The translations under genes were made by a program, and so were the position numbers. A stretch of DNA of 64,000 nt, from NCBI RefSeq assembly GCF_947179165.1, contig NC_077240.1, forward strand, positions 27,756,001-27,820,000, read 5' to 3'. A model generated the notes under the pieces. The model saw only the letters and a program-made list of their open reading frames with translations, did not search any database and was not told the origin of the DNA. Position 1 is the stretch's first letter, and the number at the start of each line of letters is the position of its first letter. The stretch comes from Solanum dulcamara. Lineage: Eukaryota > Streptophyta > Magnoliopsida > Solanales > Solanaceae. Shown here piece after piece: positions 19,721 to 32,674 of this stretch.

Positions 19721-21178
19721 CATTTTATCATAAGAACAAGTAACACAAGAGAATTTTTGAATAATATTTTATTTCTTCATCATATAGTCACATGAATTCT
19801 TTGCATCACATTTGAACCGGAATGGCCAACCGGTCATGCCAACTTATTTTTATTCTAGTAAGCTTCTGATTTATTTTTGCATGTGATTCCATCATAATGC
19901 CATGTTTGTAAACAAAAAATAAGAGAAAAAGGAAGCTAACCGTTTAGATAACTATTTATAACCCGCTTCGGCTGTAATAATCTGAAGATATTAAATCTTT
20001 CAATAATTTATAGTCTCAATTACAACAAATTTTTATTTTCAATTCCTCCGAAACTTAAAACTTTCTTTTGAGACTTACTACAACCCCAATATTATTCTTC
20101 CGATAGTATAATAGTTCTTTTGAAGCTCACAATTAATTTGGTGTACTATCTCGACATCATTCGTATGGTGAACATCTCCTTTAACGAAAAAATTATTATT
20201 ATCATGGTCAAAATTATTACAGACAAGACATGCTTTTTGTTTTACTTTTGTCGTACCATAGGTACACAATCAATGACTATTTATGCAAAATAAATTTATT
20301 TCGTTCTGTCAAACCTACCGTAGAGGTGAATTATGACATATATCCAACCCATAATATTTTATTTCATTTTTTTCCAACCTCCTGTAGAGGTGAGTTGTGG
20401 CATATATCCAACCCATAAATTATTTATCATATCTTAACTCATTCACTTTCATAATGGTCGAGTATTCATGATGCTTATCACAATTCACATTCTCTTTAGG
20501 GAATGGACTAATCATGTGTATATGCTTCATAAATTTGCATTATAAGCTCATTGTCATACCTTAAAAATTTATTATTTTTCCATGACCTACCTCAACATCA
20601 TTTTGAAAGGTCAAGTGTATCACCACTTTATCTTACTTTCTTTTGATGGATGATTTATAAATTTATCAAATTATTAGGTCGCACAACGACCAGGGTCCAA
20701 TGATCTTTCATGTCATTATGATGATAAAAATTACTTTCACATTTTGAAGGACTATTTGGAGAAAACCACAATGATAACTATTATAATTCTGTCCCTCCAT
20801 GCCCTTATTCACATAATCAATCACTTGTCATATTTCAAACTTATTATTCACTGCTACCATATTCATATAATATAATGGAGCAAATTAATTGGGCAAATTT
20901 CAAACTTATTATATATTGCTACCACATTCTCTTCAGGGAATGGAGCAAATTCAATGAGATGAATTTCATGACTTTTCATCAAAAAATATTTTATCTTAGT
21001 TATCATTGTATCATCACTACGGTGCATTGATACTTAAATTTAATATTTTACCCATATAAGGCATGTTAGGCATAATTATATAAGACTCGAACCCAATACC
21101 TTATCATCATGGTGTATCAAAACTCAAATTGATGTCTTACCCTCTAGGTGCGATAGAACTTGAATCTACCGTCTTACC
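19721..21178 (-). other. decayed copia gag/protease region, not decodable
   Basis: No gene can be supported. Repeated phrases are visible: two copies of a (C/T)AGAGGTGA.TT.TG(G/A)CATATATCC phrase at 20320 and 20390, and two copies of CTCTTTAGGGAATGGA / CTCTTCAGGGAATGGA at 20500 and 20930. They suggest internal duplications in what should be gag of the copia element. Confidence 0.4.
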
Positions 21179-23273
21179 TGTCATGTTCCGAGAGGGTACC
21201 TTAGGCGAGGCCGGCACTTAGAGACTATTGCTAGTCCTCAAGCGAACCGCTTGGCCTGTTCGCCCAATCATTCAATCAACTATTTATTAGTGGAATACTT
21301 ACTCATCAACAAAATAGCTTATAGAATAAGGCCAAAACCCAACAATCTATCTAATCCAATTAACAAGACTAGTATGAATAAAACAAGCCAAAATACAATA
21401 TCAAATCAACAAGTCAACAATCTAGTCTACGAAGCCTCTATCAACTGTCTAAGTGATGCCAATGACAGGTTCATGGCTACCTCAAATCAAATAAAAGTAA
21501 AAGTCTAAACTCTAAAGCTAGATGATAAAAAAGTGACATCCTCTGAAAGTAGGGAGGACTTACCAATCAGTTGTATACGAATAGATCCTCAATGACACGC
21601 CTATTGATGATCTCTAGTATGTGTCTCTGCATAATAAAATGATGGAGGCACAAATGGATATTAGTACGTAGAATGTACGAGTATGTTATATGGCAGAATG
21701 AAACATGTATAAGGTAGAATAATACCAGTTCAGATACCACAATAAAAAAGATAAGGAGTTCAATTAGGATGTCATAAGTCTAAAGCAAGAGTAAGGTTTA
21801 GACAGAGACCAATCATATACAGTCCAATCCAATCCAATCCGATCCAATTCAATTCAATCTGATCCAATCCAATCAAATCAGATTACTATCAAGACCTATA
21901 TAAGAGTTTCTCTTATCTAACAACAATCACTTATGAATCATTGACCGTACAACAAGTCTGTTGCTATTGCCATAACCGTCCAGTACTTTTCTAGGGTAAA
22001 GGACAAATCATCCAATCAAGGATCCAATCAAGCAATTAAGTTCTATCTTTTCAGGCTATTAAAATAAAAAAAATATCTAACTTTAATAGTTCAATCCTCT
22101 CATACGCTGTCTACATATTTATTGATTTCAAGTTATTACTTACTCTTGCCCAATTCGATTCTCGATACTCCTCTCAAGATTCAATTCTCATAAGATAATC
22201 AATCTCAATCAACCAATGAACAAGTCTCATATAAATTTTTATCAGTTCATCGGTTCTATCCAATAGTATTTTCGGACAATCAATCTTCTAATTATTCCCA
22301 AATCATTCATTTATTAGTAGTTGGGACAATAATTTATGATAACATTTAGTTGAGATCATTAAATTTAGTTCAATAATGAAGACGCAAAGACCATCAAATT
22401 TCATCAAGATTATCATTATGCTCACATCCCAATCCCAATCATTCATTCACAAATTCAAGGCTCTAGACTCAATTCTTAATCATGTTCATCCAATATTAGT
22501 CAAAATATCATGAGGATTTATAAAGTAAATAGTTAAAACTCATTTGTTCAAGAACAAGTTCATAGAAAATATCAATTACACAATATTATGTAAAAATATG
22601 TTAAGTTTAAGGAAAATTCTCAAGAAACACAATCATAGGAACTCAATTTATTCACAAATCAACCTATCACAATCGTGGGGCACATGGAAGAATAATATCC
22701 ATATTTTAGTTTGGCCTTATATACTTGGGATAGGTACAAGACAATCAATCTGGCAAGAAATTGCTTCAATATCTTGAACCCTAGCATTTTCTCTACTCCT
22801 TAGCCCTAGATCTCTAGTTAAAATGGACTTAGGATTATTTAGAAATTATTTTATAGTCAAAAATGACATATATGATTCGTGGATTAAGTATAGAAGGGGC
22901 AAAAAAAAGATCGGAAAGCCCCTTTTTAAAAATAACCTCAGCAAAAAAATTTCCCCTATGGGGGAACAAGTGTGCGGCACAAACTTATTCCCTTATAGTT
23001 TATTTTTTCCAAAAATCTCCGACGGTGAAAATTGAACTATCCTAGACCAAGTCCACGACGCGGACTGGTCGCGTACTCCTCTGAAATTTCAGTTTTGCTC
23101 CATTAAATTATCTTTTGATTCGGTTGGTCTAAAATTTAACCGAGACCACTTTACCATATAATTTTCCCCTGATTCCTATTCCAGCCTCGAATAAACTAAA
23201 AAAGTTAAGGATAATGCATTGTATGGGCATTTTCTAGTCTAGGGGTATTTTAGTAATTTTATCTATTATAACA
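21179..23273 (-). repeat. gypsy 3' LTR
   Basis: It starts TGTCATGTTCCGAGAGGGTA and follows the intact element's LTR through AGGCGAGGCCGGCACTTAGA, CATCCAATACC-like text and the TTACTCAACTC region. It ends ATTATAACA before TTATCTCCCCTTGG. Divergence from the intact copies is high, so it is an older insertion. The short open frames at 21251, 22544, 22823 and 22863 are by chance. Confidence 0.85.
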
Positions 23274-24445
23274 TTATCTCCCCTTGGAATTATTCATCCT
23301 CGAATAAAGAGCAACTAAAGTTGGCCTCGAGGCATGAATAACAATTGAGACTTAATCAAATTAACTAATCAACCAAATCAATCAATCTAGACAATCAATT
23401 ATTCAGATTCAAGAATAAACAAATCAGTTCAAGTCAAGAGTAGGAACATTACCTTCAACATTTTCATCATTAGGCACGAATAAGTGTGGGTATTTAGCTT
23501 TTAATCCTCAGCTTTCCATGTGGCTTCCTCAACAAATTGATTTCTCCACATGACTTTGACTGAGGCAATCTCTTTGGTCCTTAATTTGCAAACCTCATCA
23601 AGAATTTGAACCAGAATTTCTTCGTAGGTTAGGCTATATTAAACTCTAATACTATCAATGGGGACTACCAATAAGGGTCTCCCAAACACTTCTTTAATAT
23701 CGAGATGTGAAATATCGAATGAATAACGGCTTACTCAGAAGATAAATCCAACTCATAAGCGACACTTCCAATCCTCCTCACAATCTGGTAAGGACTAATG
23801 TATCGGAGACTAAGCTTTCTCTTCTTTCCAAACCTCATGATACCCTTCATGGGTGACACTTTCAAGTACACCAATCATTCATTTCAAACTCTAAGTCTCT
23901 CCTTCTCACATCGGTGTATGATTTTTGGCGGCTTTGGGCTGTCTTCAGCCTCTCTCGAATAACCTTCACCTTCTCCATAGCTTGGTGAACAAAATTAGGC
24001 CCAATTATCTTGCTTTCACCAACTTCGAACCATCCAATTGGTGATATACATCTCCTCCTATACAAAATTTCATAGGGAGCCATCTGAATACTTGCATGAT
24101 AGTTATATTGTATGCAAACTCAATAAGAGATAAGTGGTCATCCCAATTACCTTTGAATTCAAGTACACATGCTCTCAACATATCCTTTAATTTCTGAATG
24201 GTGCGCTCTGCCTAGCCATCTGTCTGGGATAAAAGGTTGTACTAATATTCACCTTTGAACCCAGTCCTTTCTGAAATGATCTCCGAAATTGGGAAGTGAA
24301 TTGAGCTGATCTGTCTGAGATGATAGACAAGGGAACCCCATACAATTTGATAATCTCTCGAATATACAATCTTGCATAGTCCTCTACGGTATCAGTTGTC
24401 TTAACTACAAAGATGTGGGTTGATTTAGTCATCCTATCAATAATT
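23274..24445 (-). pseudogene. gypsy pol 3' fragment: integrase core to chromodomain
   Basis: On the minus strand from 24445: [25 protein letters not shown] (second integrase Asp), then a frame shift plus stop at the DGQAERT-like site (about 24210-24225). [41 protein letters not shown] and a chromodomain-like end (about 23480-23640) follow. It matches the corresponding part of the intact pol at 32675-37423 almost residue for residue in these patches. Confidence 0.9.
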
Positions 24446-26402
24446 TGTAATGAGTGTTGTCATTTTCAGTTCAGAGTCTTTTTATGGAATTGAGCTTTTG
24501 AATTAGGAGTTTAAGTGAAATTGGTTCAAATATTGACTTTGGTCAACATTCAGAGTTTTGATGTTCGAATTGAATTTCAACGATTCTATTATATTTGAAG
24601 GGTTATGGGTAGATACCTCTACATTCATGAAAGCTTGATCACGATCATAAAGGGTTAGGTTGTGGACTCTCGCATTCGCAGGCCTCAGGCCGCAATCGCA
24701 AAGGGTCAGGTTTTTTCACCTTTGCATCGTGGATAGGGTCCGCGTTCACGAAGGGTTATCAAAGACTGACCTCCACATTCGGAGGCTTCTGACTATGATC
24801 ATAGTGAGTATTTTTCTTGCAGTAAACTAAATGTCAAAACTTAGTTTTTTTATATTTCTCCATTTTATAGTCTTGTAAGCTTGATAGAGGGGATTTTCAA
24901 AGAGCTTTTCAAGATTTTTTATTTGGGTAAGTATTTATGACCTTAAATATTTATTCTCCGTTATTGAATTCAAGATTTTTAAAATCAAATTCTTTGTTTT
25001 GAACATCAAATTCTTGATTTTGAAATTCAAACGTTTTGGGATTTTTCAAGAACTCTAGGTTTGAAATAAATGGTGATTAAGGGATGATTTCATCTTGGTT
25101 TTTGGTGTGATTTTTACTATTGAGTTTCAAATTCTTTGGGTAACATCAATTTACACAAAATTTCATATTTAACTCTAATTTTCAAAAATGAATTTTTGGA
25201 TTGATTTAGCCTCTTTTTTCAAAATCTTTTATATGAGTTTTGTTAGTTTTGAATTCTTATTGTGATTTTGTCCATGAATAGATTGTGTTGATTTGTTGAT
25301 CCAATGGAGAGTAAAAACTCAAGTATCGAGTTGATTGATTTTTTGTTTGAGACAAGTGGACTTTTTGACCCTTTGTTGAGTATATAAGATTCTTGTATTC
25401 CTTATTGTATGTGTTGTAGAGTAATAAAATTTAGTGAAGGGTTTGATATTTGAGGTCTCATGCTCATATTGAATGATTTAACGATGAGAAAGGAGTAATA
25501 AGAATGCAACTTGATGGTATATTGATGTGTTGTGTGGTGTGTTGTGTTGTGAATGATTTGAATGGTTATATTGACTCTTTATTGGTGATATGTCATAATT
25601 CTGTTGATATGGATTGTATATTGATATGCAATCTGTCATCTTCTCATTATTGTATGAGCATGCTTACTTACACTTGGTTCTTGGTTACTATTATGAGACT
25701 CGTATCATTGATGCTGATGAAAAATTATTACGATGAGAGATTTGTGTTGTGCTGCTGGTGCAACAGAGGGAAATTTATGCCATGTTGCTTATGCAATGGC
25801 GGGTGCATGGACTTTGGAGTCCCCCATGAGTTCCGTGATACTTGTGTAGAGGGTGTGTATTGTTAGGACAAACATGCACCATCATATGTAATATTGCACT
25901 CCATTGCATTGCACTTCATCTTTAATTTTTTTTGTCTCACTTAATGTATAATTATGACTTGATGATTTTTGAGTATGAAATATTGTAATGATACTATGCA
26001 TATATTGAGGTGCATATTGTGATGAGCCAAATGTGCTATGCTATGATGTATATTGTGAATACCTAGGTTGGGTTGGTTGATTTCTGTGCAGGTTGTAGTT
26101 TGTGGAAGTTCAGTTCGCATGTTGGGAGTACGTGAATTCTGTATTACTTTACTTAGAGTTAGTTGTTTTCTTGCTGATTATCATGGTTTTCATTACTCAT
26201 TCCCTTGCTTCTATATTTGTGTATGTTGTGAGCCTGAATCATCGTGATTAATCATTATTCTCTTTTACATTTGAGGTCTATATAGGGTGTTAGATGAGTG
26301 TATTTATTTTTTGCATGGCCTAAATTAAGTTCGAGGTTGAGGGTTCTCTTATCTAGATGTTAGAGTACGTGTCTGCACTGCTCACTTAATTGGATCGTGA
26401 CA
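24446..26402 (+). repeat. gypsy LTR, plus orientation, distant relative of the 40491-51021 element
   Basis: It begins TGTAATGAGTG, contains TTGACTTTGGTCAACATTCA, a CpG-rich block at 24640-24790, CTTGTAAGCTTGATAGAGGG and GGTTGTAGTT, and ends ATCGTGACA at 26402. The same phrases in the same order occur in the LTRs at 40491-44237 and 48487-51021. No matching duplication was found at its ends and no internal region is attached, so it is either a decayed solo LTR or a deletion product. A cysteine-rich 120-codon frame at 25504-25866 lies within it and is not a gene. Confidence 0.75.
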
Positions 26403-27230
26403 ATTTTTAGTGGGATCAGGTGAAAATCGGCATGCCTAATTTATATTGCATGTAATTTAGATGCTACACATCCATATTTGATCTATGTCATTTGGTTAAG
26501 TTGGTATTCATGATCAAGAAAGATTTAGTTGCGATAGATTTACAAAAGCCGTCTTGATCTAATATTGACATGATTGATGGACAAGATTCTTTTGAGGTAT
26601 GTTAATTCACCATAACAAATATTTTGAGCTCATAAAGTGACATATTTGTAAAATTATTTATACACATATGTGTAGTCCAAGTGAAAATTTTTATAGTGTA
26701 TTAAGAATAATTGTATGTTGATTGCTAATATTATAAAAAAAAATGACCCAAAGTAATAGTGATCTTAAGGTTTGAAGTTAATTGGTCCAAAAGATACCTC
26801 ATAAAATGTGAGTTCTTATGTGTAGACATCCGGATGTAATATATAAACTTATCTATTTATATATTTGGGTTATGGTCCCCAAGTCAAATGTGGAATTTTC
26901 TTTCTGATATTGCATCATTAGAAAGACAGGATAATTCATGTCTTGATTTGAATGATTACTAACTACAATGGCGACAAAATTCATCTATTTTTATGAATTT
27001 AGGTATACTTCCGTATCTAATATTATGTTCTTGATGATTTGACATAAAAGGTCTTGAAAAAGACGATGGTGTTTGTCTCTTAAAGTTTAATCCCAATGTG
27101 CCTAATTAATTTTGTTATTATTAATACATCTATAACCTAATCAATAATAAAAAAATACCTACATTTCTAGCCAAAGGACCTATCATTTTCCAATGGATGA
27201 TTGTGTGAGGTCCAAGATAAACAATGAAGT
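26403..27230. other. AT-rich interval without a recognised feature
   Basis: No coding frame, terminal repeats or known element ends were seen. It lies between two LTRs and is probably older decayed repeat or intergenic DNA. Confidence 0.5.
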
Positions 27231-30200
27231 AGTAACACCCCGGATTTTTTTTCGCAAAGATTCGAGCATTTCTTCACTTATGTGTAGACTCGAACCGAAG
27301 GACTTGTAATTATATATATGAGTTAGGATTAATTCCTAAGTATTTTGAATGTGTTAGATGTGTTTAGGGGTCATAAGGGATCTCTAACACCAAGTCGAGT
27401 CTAAAGAATCCCAATCGATTAAGTTTTCAGATGAGTTTGTATAAGGGATCGACTTCTAACGACCATGTCTGATAAAATAGGATGAATTGGGTAGCCGTGA
27501 CCTATCAAATTAAAGTTCTTTGATTCTTCTTTCCAACGCCGCCAAAATTGTAAACTTTGGAGTTTGGAGTCAAAAGTTACGACTATCCTAAGACGTACTA
27601 GTACTGCCAAAATTTCAGGCCTGGGTTGTGACTGCAGTAAGCCTGGGCTTGGCACCGTAGTGGCACGATGCGCCACTATTGCGTCAGGAACAAGCCTCAG
27701 TAGTTTGGTCCCTGGTGCGGCGCCACTACGAGATGTGCAGAGTTTTTAAGCCAATTTCCCAGAATCCAAAAAACTCAGGCTTGGCGCGGTAAGGGCACGA
27801 CGCGCCACTATAACACCATAAAACAACCTCAGTAGTTTAGTCCTTGGCGCGATGCGCCACTATCAGATGTGCAGGTTTTAAGCCTATTTCGGCTTGGCGC
27901 TGCAGTGGCGCGATGCGCCACTATAGCAATAGCAGGAAAATTTTCCCAGTTTTCCAGATTTTGAGGAAGGGCAAACTGGTCTTTTTCCCTAATTATATAT
28001 ACTCTAGCCTTGGACGATTTGGACCATATTTTCAGTCTTGTGCCTCTCTCTAAAAATCTTAATCTCCATCCTCTTCTCTTCCAAACATCTCCAACAAGAT
28101 TTGCCCTAAAAAATTCAAAGATTCAAGCTTTCCATTGAAGACCCAACAATAAGGTTTTTTCAAAATCTACTCTAAGGTATGTAAGGCTAACCTAAAATAT
28201 GGATTGAGTTCTTCCATATGTCCCATATATGTGTTGGATAAGGATTGTGAAAGGTTTGAAACTTCTGTGAAGATATTCTTGAATTTCCTAAACTATAGAA
28301 TATTTTTTTGATATTATTAATTGAATGATGATTCTCATGACTTGAATGACTAAATAGTGATATTTCATATTATTGACTACAAATGAATTTTTGTAGATAA
28401 ATTCATATGTATTGATGGTGTTTTTGAGCTGAGTTTTGTTGAGAGCATGGATTCATGTATTCATTCACATGAACCCAAGGTGAGATTTCTTTTGGTCATA
28501 ATTTGTCTTGAGTTTGAGATGGATGGTTTGTGTATGTGTATTGATTGGAATGAAAAGAATTAAATGGAATAGTTATGATGTGATGATAATATTTGACGAG
28601 GTTGTGAATGAAGAGGTTTGGTTGATGAGGATGTGGTGTTATGAAGTAGATTGGAGTCTAATGTGATTATGTGATATGTGATTTGCATAATTTGATTTGA
28701 TTGGAGTCTTATGAACGTTTTGAAAATAAATAATCTTTTGAGAAGGAGTTTTAAATAAATGATTGCGATCATTTTTGCATAAACTATTTATACACTATTT
28801 TGAGTATTAAAGAATGATTATTTTCAGCTCTGATTTTAAAAAGAGTTTAAGCACGATCTAAGTTTGAAAAGTCTCTTAATTATCACTTTGAACATGAGTA
28901 TTTTGAGTATAAATGAGTTGAATATTTTTACATAAGAATGTCTATTTTGAGGTAGATTTGAGGAGTTGGAACTATATTTTTAAATGCATATAATATTTTC
29001 TACATCCATTGAGCTGAGATGGTATAAATTTAAAGAGAAGAGTTTGATGATTGAGATGAGTTGATTTGAAAGAAGGTCCAATGAGACCAGATTGATTGAG
29101 TTTTGAAAAGAGTCCAATGATGACTAAATGAGTTGATTTGAAATTAAGTCCTAAGAGACTAAATAAGTATTTTGAATATTTTACTCACTTGATAGATATG
29201 TGCGTATTGAGTCTTGGGCGGAGTATTGAGCACCGAATTGGGTAAGAGTATAGTCCATACTTGAATCCTATAAACTACGCCGCCAACGTAGGAAGGGATT
29301 GTACCATGTCAGATGTTTCCCTATTTTATTATTCTGAAATGATAGGACTTGATTGATTGACGGATCCATGATTGGTTTGAGTCGTTCATACCCTAGAAAG
29401 TATGAACGAATGTGGAAACGACGTGACTCATTGTGAATCACATATATATAAGTGATGGAATTGTTGTCGGTTAGAGAAACTCCCAAATTGAGTAGTTTGT
29501 GCATGATATGATTGATTCGATCGAGATTGTTTGATGATTGAGTTAGATTTTATAACATTACTAAATTCTAAGTTGCATATTTATTGAGTTGAGTCCTTTG
29601 ACTTGATTGTTGTGTTGTTTGTTGAGTTGATTGTATATGATTGAATTAGATTGGATGACATATGATTGGATTGTATATGATTGGATTGGAATAAGTGATA
29701 TATGGTGGAATGGATTAAATGATATGTGACCAGATAGTGTATGATTGGAATGGGTTATATGGTATATGATCGGTCTTTGTCTAAAATTGTATCCTTACTT
29801 TAGCCTTATCATACTTTTATTGAGTCTCTCTTATCTTTCTGAATTGAGATATTTGAGCCAACGTTATTCTTCCTTGAGGTATGTTTCATTCTGCCATATT
29901 ACATACTCATACATTCCATGTACTAACGTCCATTTGGGCCTGCATCATTTCATGATGCATCGACAGGTTTAAGAGATCATCAATAATAGTACCATTGAGG
30001 ATCTATTCACACTCAGCGTATTGGTGAGTCCTCCCCTACATTCGGAGGACACCGCTTATGTTATTCTTGCGTCGAGTGAGCCCTTTTCATTTTTATTTGA
30101 GGTAGCCATGAGCATGTCATTGGCACCAATTAGATAGTAGTGATAGAGACTTCATAGACTAGATAGTGATGGGTCAATTGAGTTTTTTCTTTCCTTGAAT

Positions 30201-30398
30201 TATTCTTGTCAAACTATTTTAATGACAAATATCAGAGTTTGATTTGTTGGCTCATGACCTTTCTTTCTTGAGTTAGATCATTGATTTGGATTGCCCGCCA
30301 AATTATTTCTTTATTTTAAACTTTCCGCTGATTGAATGAATGACCGGATGTGTGATCAGGCTATGTGGTTCGCTTGGGAGCCAGAAATAATTTCTGAG
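27231..30398 (+). repeat. gypsy solo LTR, left part (interrupted by the intact chromovirus)
   Basis: It starts (A)GTAACACCCCGG at 27231, where the family usually has TGTAACACCCC, and runs in the opposite orientation to the intact element's LTRs. It shares, as reverse complement, their order of motifs: CCCTACATTCGGAGGA, GTATGTTTCATTCTGCCAT, TACTCTTACCCAA-type text and GGTTCGCTTGGGAGCCAG. The last 38 bases of this LTR lie at 39771-39808. A direct duplication GAAGT (27226-27230) / AAAGT (39809-39813) flanks the whole. No internal region is attached, so it is a solo LTR made by LTR-LTR recombination before the nested insertion. It also holds GC-rich GATGCGCCACTAT repeats at 27650-27930. Confidence 0.85.
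27640..27935 (+). repeat. GC-rich repeat cluster with GATGCGCCACTAT motifs
   Basis: In an otherwise AT-rich LTR, (C/T)TTGGCGC(G/T)G..(A/G)(T/G)GG(C/G)(A/G)CGA.GCGCCACTAT phrases occur about four times at 60-120-bp spacing, each partly self-complementary (TGGCGCGATGCGCCA at 27905). Phrases such as AACCTCAGTAGTTTAGTCC and AGATGTGCAG also recur between them. Confidence 0.8.
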
Positions 30399-32544
30399 TG
30401 TCACGCCCTGAGAGGGTACCCTAGGCGTGGCCGGCACTCAGAAACCATCTCTGGCTTCCGAGAGAACCACTTGGTCTCATTACTCATTTGTTCATCAGCG
30501 GAAGACTTAATAATACTAATGTGGGATTGTCATAATCAAAGGAAAAATATATAATTCTTAGAAGAAGTAGTTTCTAAGGAGAACTACTCCGATTACATCA
30601 TCAGACTCTGTCTATGAAGCCTCTAATACTTCTTAGATGGTGCCAATGACATGTCCATGGCTACCTCAAAAGAAACATCACACTCAACAATAATAAAAGG
30701 ATAAGGAGTTCCTTCGAATACAAGAAGGACTCACCAAATAGCTGAAAAGAAATGATCTTCAACGATGCGCCTGTTGAGGATCTCTAACACCTGTATCTGC
30801 ATCATAAAACGATACAGGTCGAATGACGTCAGTACGTGGAATGTACGAGTATGTAAAATGGCAGGAAGGTAAGGACAGATATCAAGAAACTCCTCTCAAG
30901 AAAACTCAGCTCAGAACTCAACATGAATATGTAATGCAAGTTTAAAATATAATAATAAAAATAATAGTAATAAGCAATGCTTACTCAGTTGGGAGTTTCT
31001 CTAACCGACAACCATCACTTATGAGCTAGCGATGATACAACGAAGCGATGTCGTTGCCACATCCATCCAATACCTTGCCAGGGTAAAGGACATCACCATC
31101 TTGGATCCATTCATCAAAGTCCTCTTTTTGGGACTTAAGAGACATAGCCTCCATCCTACACTGGCTACGTAGTTCTGGGGTTTGAGTCAATTAAACTCTT
31201 ACCCAACTCGGTGCTCAATACTACTCCCAAAATATGTGCTCATATTAAACTCATCATCTAGTCTCATTGGACTTTAATTTAAATCATCAAACTCATCTCA
31301 TTTCATGTTCATCAATCATTATACTTCCAAAAAACATCATTTACATCTCATCAAAACATCTTGCTCAAAATATCATTCTCTCAAATTCATTCAAATTCAA
31401 CTCTTTTACTCTTTCAAAACTCAATAAAATACATATATAGTATTAATTCATATAACTCTCTTTTTATCAATAAAAATAATAAAAAGCCAACATCTTTACT
31501 CAAAACATATGTAAAAATATTCATGAACATCAAATCAATTAGGATTCATGGGAAAGTAGCCATGAACAATAATTCCAATAATATGAGAGATAACAATAAT
31601 AATAATATTAATGCATAAATATATCAAACTCAATAGAAGAAGAATTAATTCATCTAGAATTTAAGATTTGAATAAAACTCAACTATAACTCAATTATAAT
31701 AAATTTAAATATTGGGCGCATGGACGAACTCAATCCAATGCTATGAAAGCCTTACATACCTTAAATTCGAAGGTTTACTCCGAATTGGAATACTCTTGGA
31801 TCCCTAGCCTTTTCTCCTCGCCGGAGCGTTTTGTGTATTACCCGGAGTATAAGAATAACCGGAGTAGTATTTTTATACTACTAAAACTAAAACTATATTT
31901 GAGAAGAAGTATATAGAGAGAAGAAATGCTTAGGAAAGCTTGATGAATAAAATGAGGAAATAAGGTGGGTATTTATAGGTGGGAAAGAGGGACCTAACAA
32001 TAAATAAAATAATTATAAAGAAAAATCTGAAAATTTAATGGAATATATTGATGTCATGGATGATGTTAAATGGAGGACAATTTATGTCATGCATGATGTC
32101 AAATGCATCTAGATGTTTCCATGGTAGGTAAGATGAGTTCTTTTTAACAGAATACTCATTTTCGAAGCTACGTTTGAATAAGATAAATTCCTTATTAGGA
32201 TTTGGTTTCTTCATAAGAATTGTAGATATGGAAGTCTAGTTTCATATAGTTCAAGAATCAACCAATTTGGAGCAACCTACAGTGAGATATGAATTTTCTT
32301 CTATCAACACTCAATTCCATCACAGCACTATATCTTGCAAAGATTAATTTATTTGACCTACTTATACTCCGAATTTGAAGTTATGTTCTTCATGAAAGTT
32401 GTAGGTAAGGATGTTGTGATTACCCAGAAATTTGAATCACCTAATTTGGACCAACCTATGAAAAGTTATGCCCAAAATACAAAGGCTGTATTATTTTTGT
32501 CGAGAATTGAAATACCGACATACAACATTTTAGGGGTTGTTACA
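30399..32544 (-). repeat. 3' LTR of the intact chromovirus
   Basis: Plus-strand ends TGTCACGCCCTGAGAGGGTA and TAGGGGTTGTTACA, 2146 bp. Near-identical to 37620-39765. Differences seen include C/T near 30598, GAT-AC/GAT-GC near 30806, a cluster of three near 31838-31845 and T/G near 32375. Confidence 0.96.
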
Positions 32545-32565
32545 ATATCTCCCCCTTGGGATCAT
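32545..32565 (-). other. polypurine tract
   Basis: The minus strand reads CCCAAGGGGGAGATAT immediately before the TGTAACAACC start of the 3' LTR. A G-rich AAGGGGGAGA block is the expected plus-strand primer. Confidence 0.85.
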
Positions 32566-32674
32566 TCGTCCTCGAATGAAGATGAAAATAGGAGACATAA
32601 AGAATGAATATCATCAATACATCAACTCCGATACTCAAATGGTTAATGACTCAAACTCAAGAATAAACATCGAC

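Larger units (their letters stand above)
16455..21178 (-). mobile_element. decayed Ty1/copia element with tandem LTRs at its 3' end
   Basis: In minus orientation integrase-like sequence (about 19500-19720) precedes RT (about 17700-18300), RNase H (about 17230-17690), a 3' UTR and then two LTRs (16741-17018 and 16455-16728). The 5' LTR is not visible. It would lie near or beyond 21178, where a gypsy LTR begins. All coding is broken by many stops and shifts. It is related to, but clearly older than, the copia element at 2485-16392. Confidence 0.75.
21179..24445 (-). mobile_element. truncated Ty3/gypsy chromovirus, same group as 30399-39765
   Basis: A 2.1-kb LTR (21179-23273) is followed by a PPT-like tract and the 3' end of pol, in the same order and orientation as the intact element further right. 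It is cut at about 24445, inside integrase, where an unrelated LTR begins. The 5' half and 5' LTR are absent, so no TSD can be checked. Confidence 0.88.

Noticed and set aside
25504..25866. Cysteine-rich 120-codon open frame
   Set aside because: It lies inside a gypsy LTR. The corresponding positions in the related LTRs at 42100 and 50100 are not open, and it resembles no cysteine-rich peptide family.
24441..26407. Target duplication for the LTR at 24446-26402
   Set aside because: The flanks TAATT and ATTTT do not match at five bases in any reasonable frame, and the gypsy pol does not resume on the far side. A simple nested insertion is therefore not supported.
31361..31618. Asn-rich 85-codon frame, identical at 38582-38839
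   Set aside because: The identity is simply because both lie in the two LTRs of the intact chromovirus. The AAT/AAC-rich sequence is not coding.
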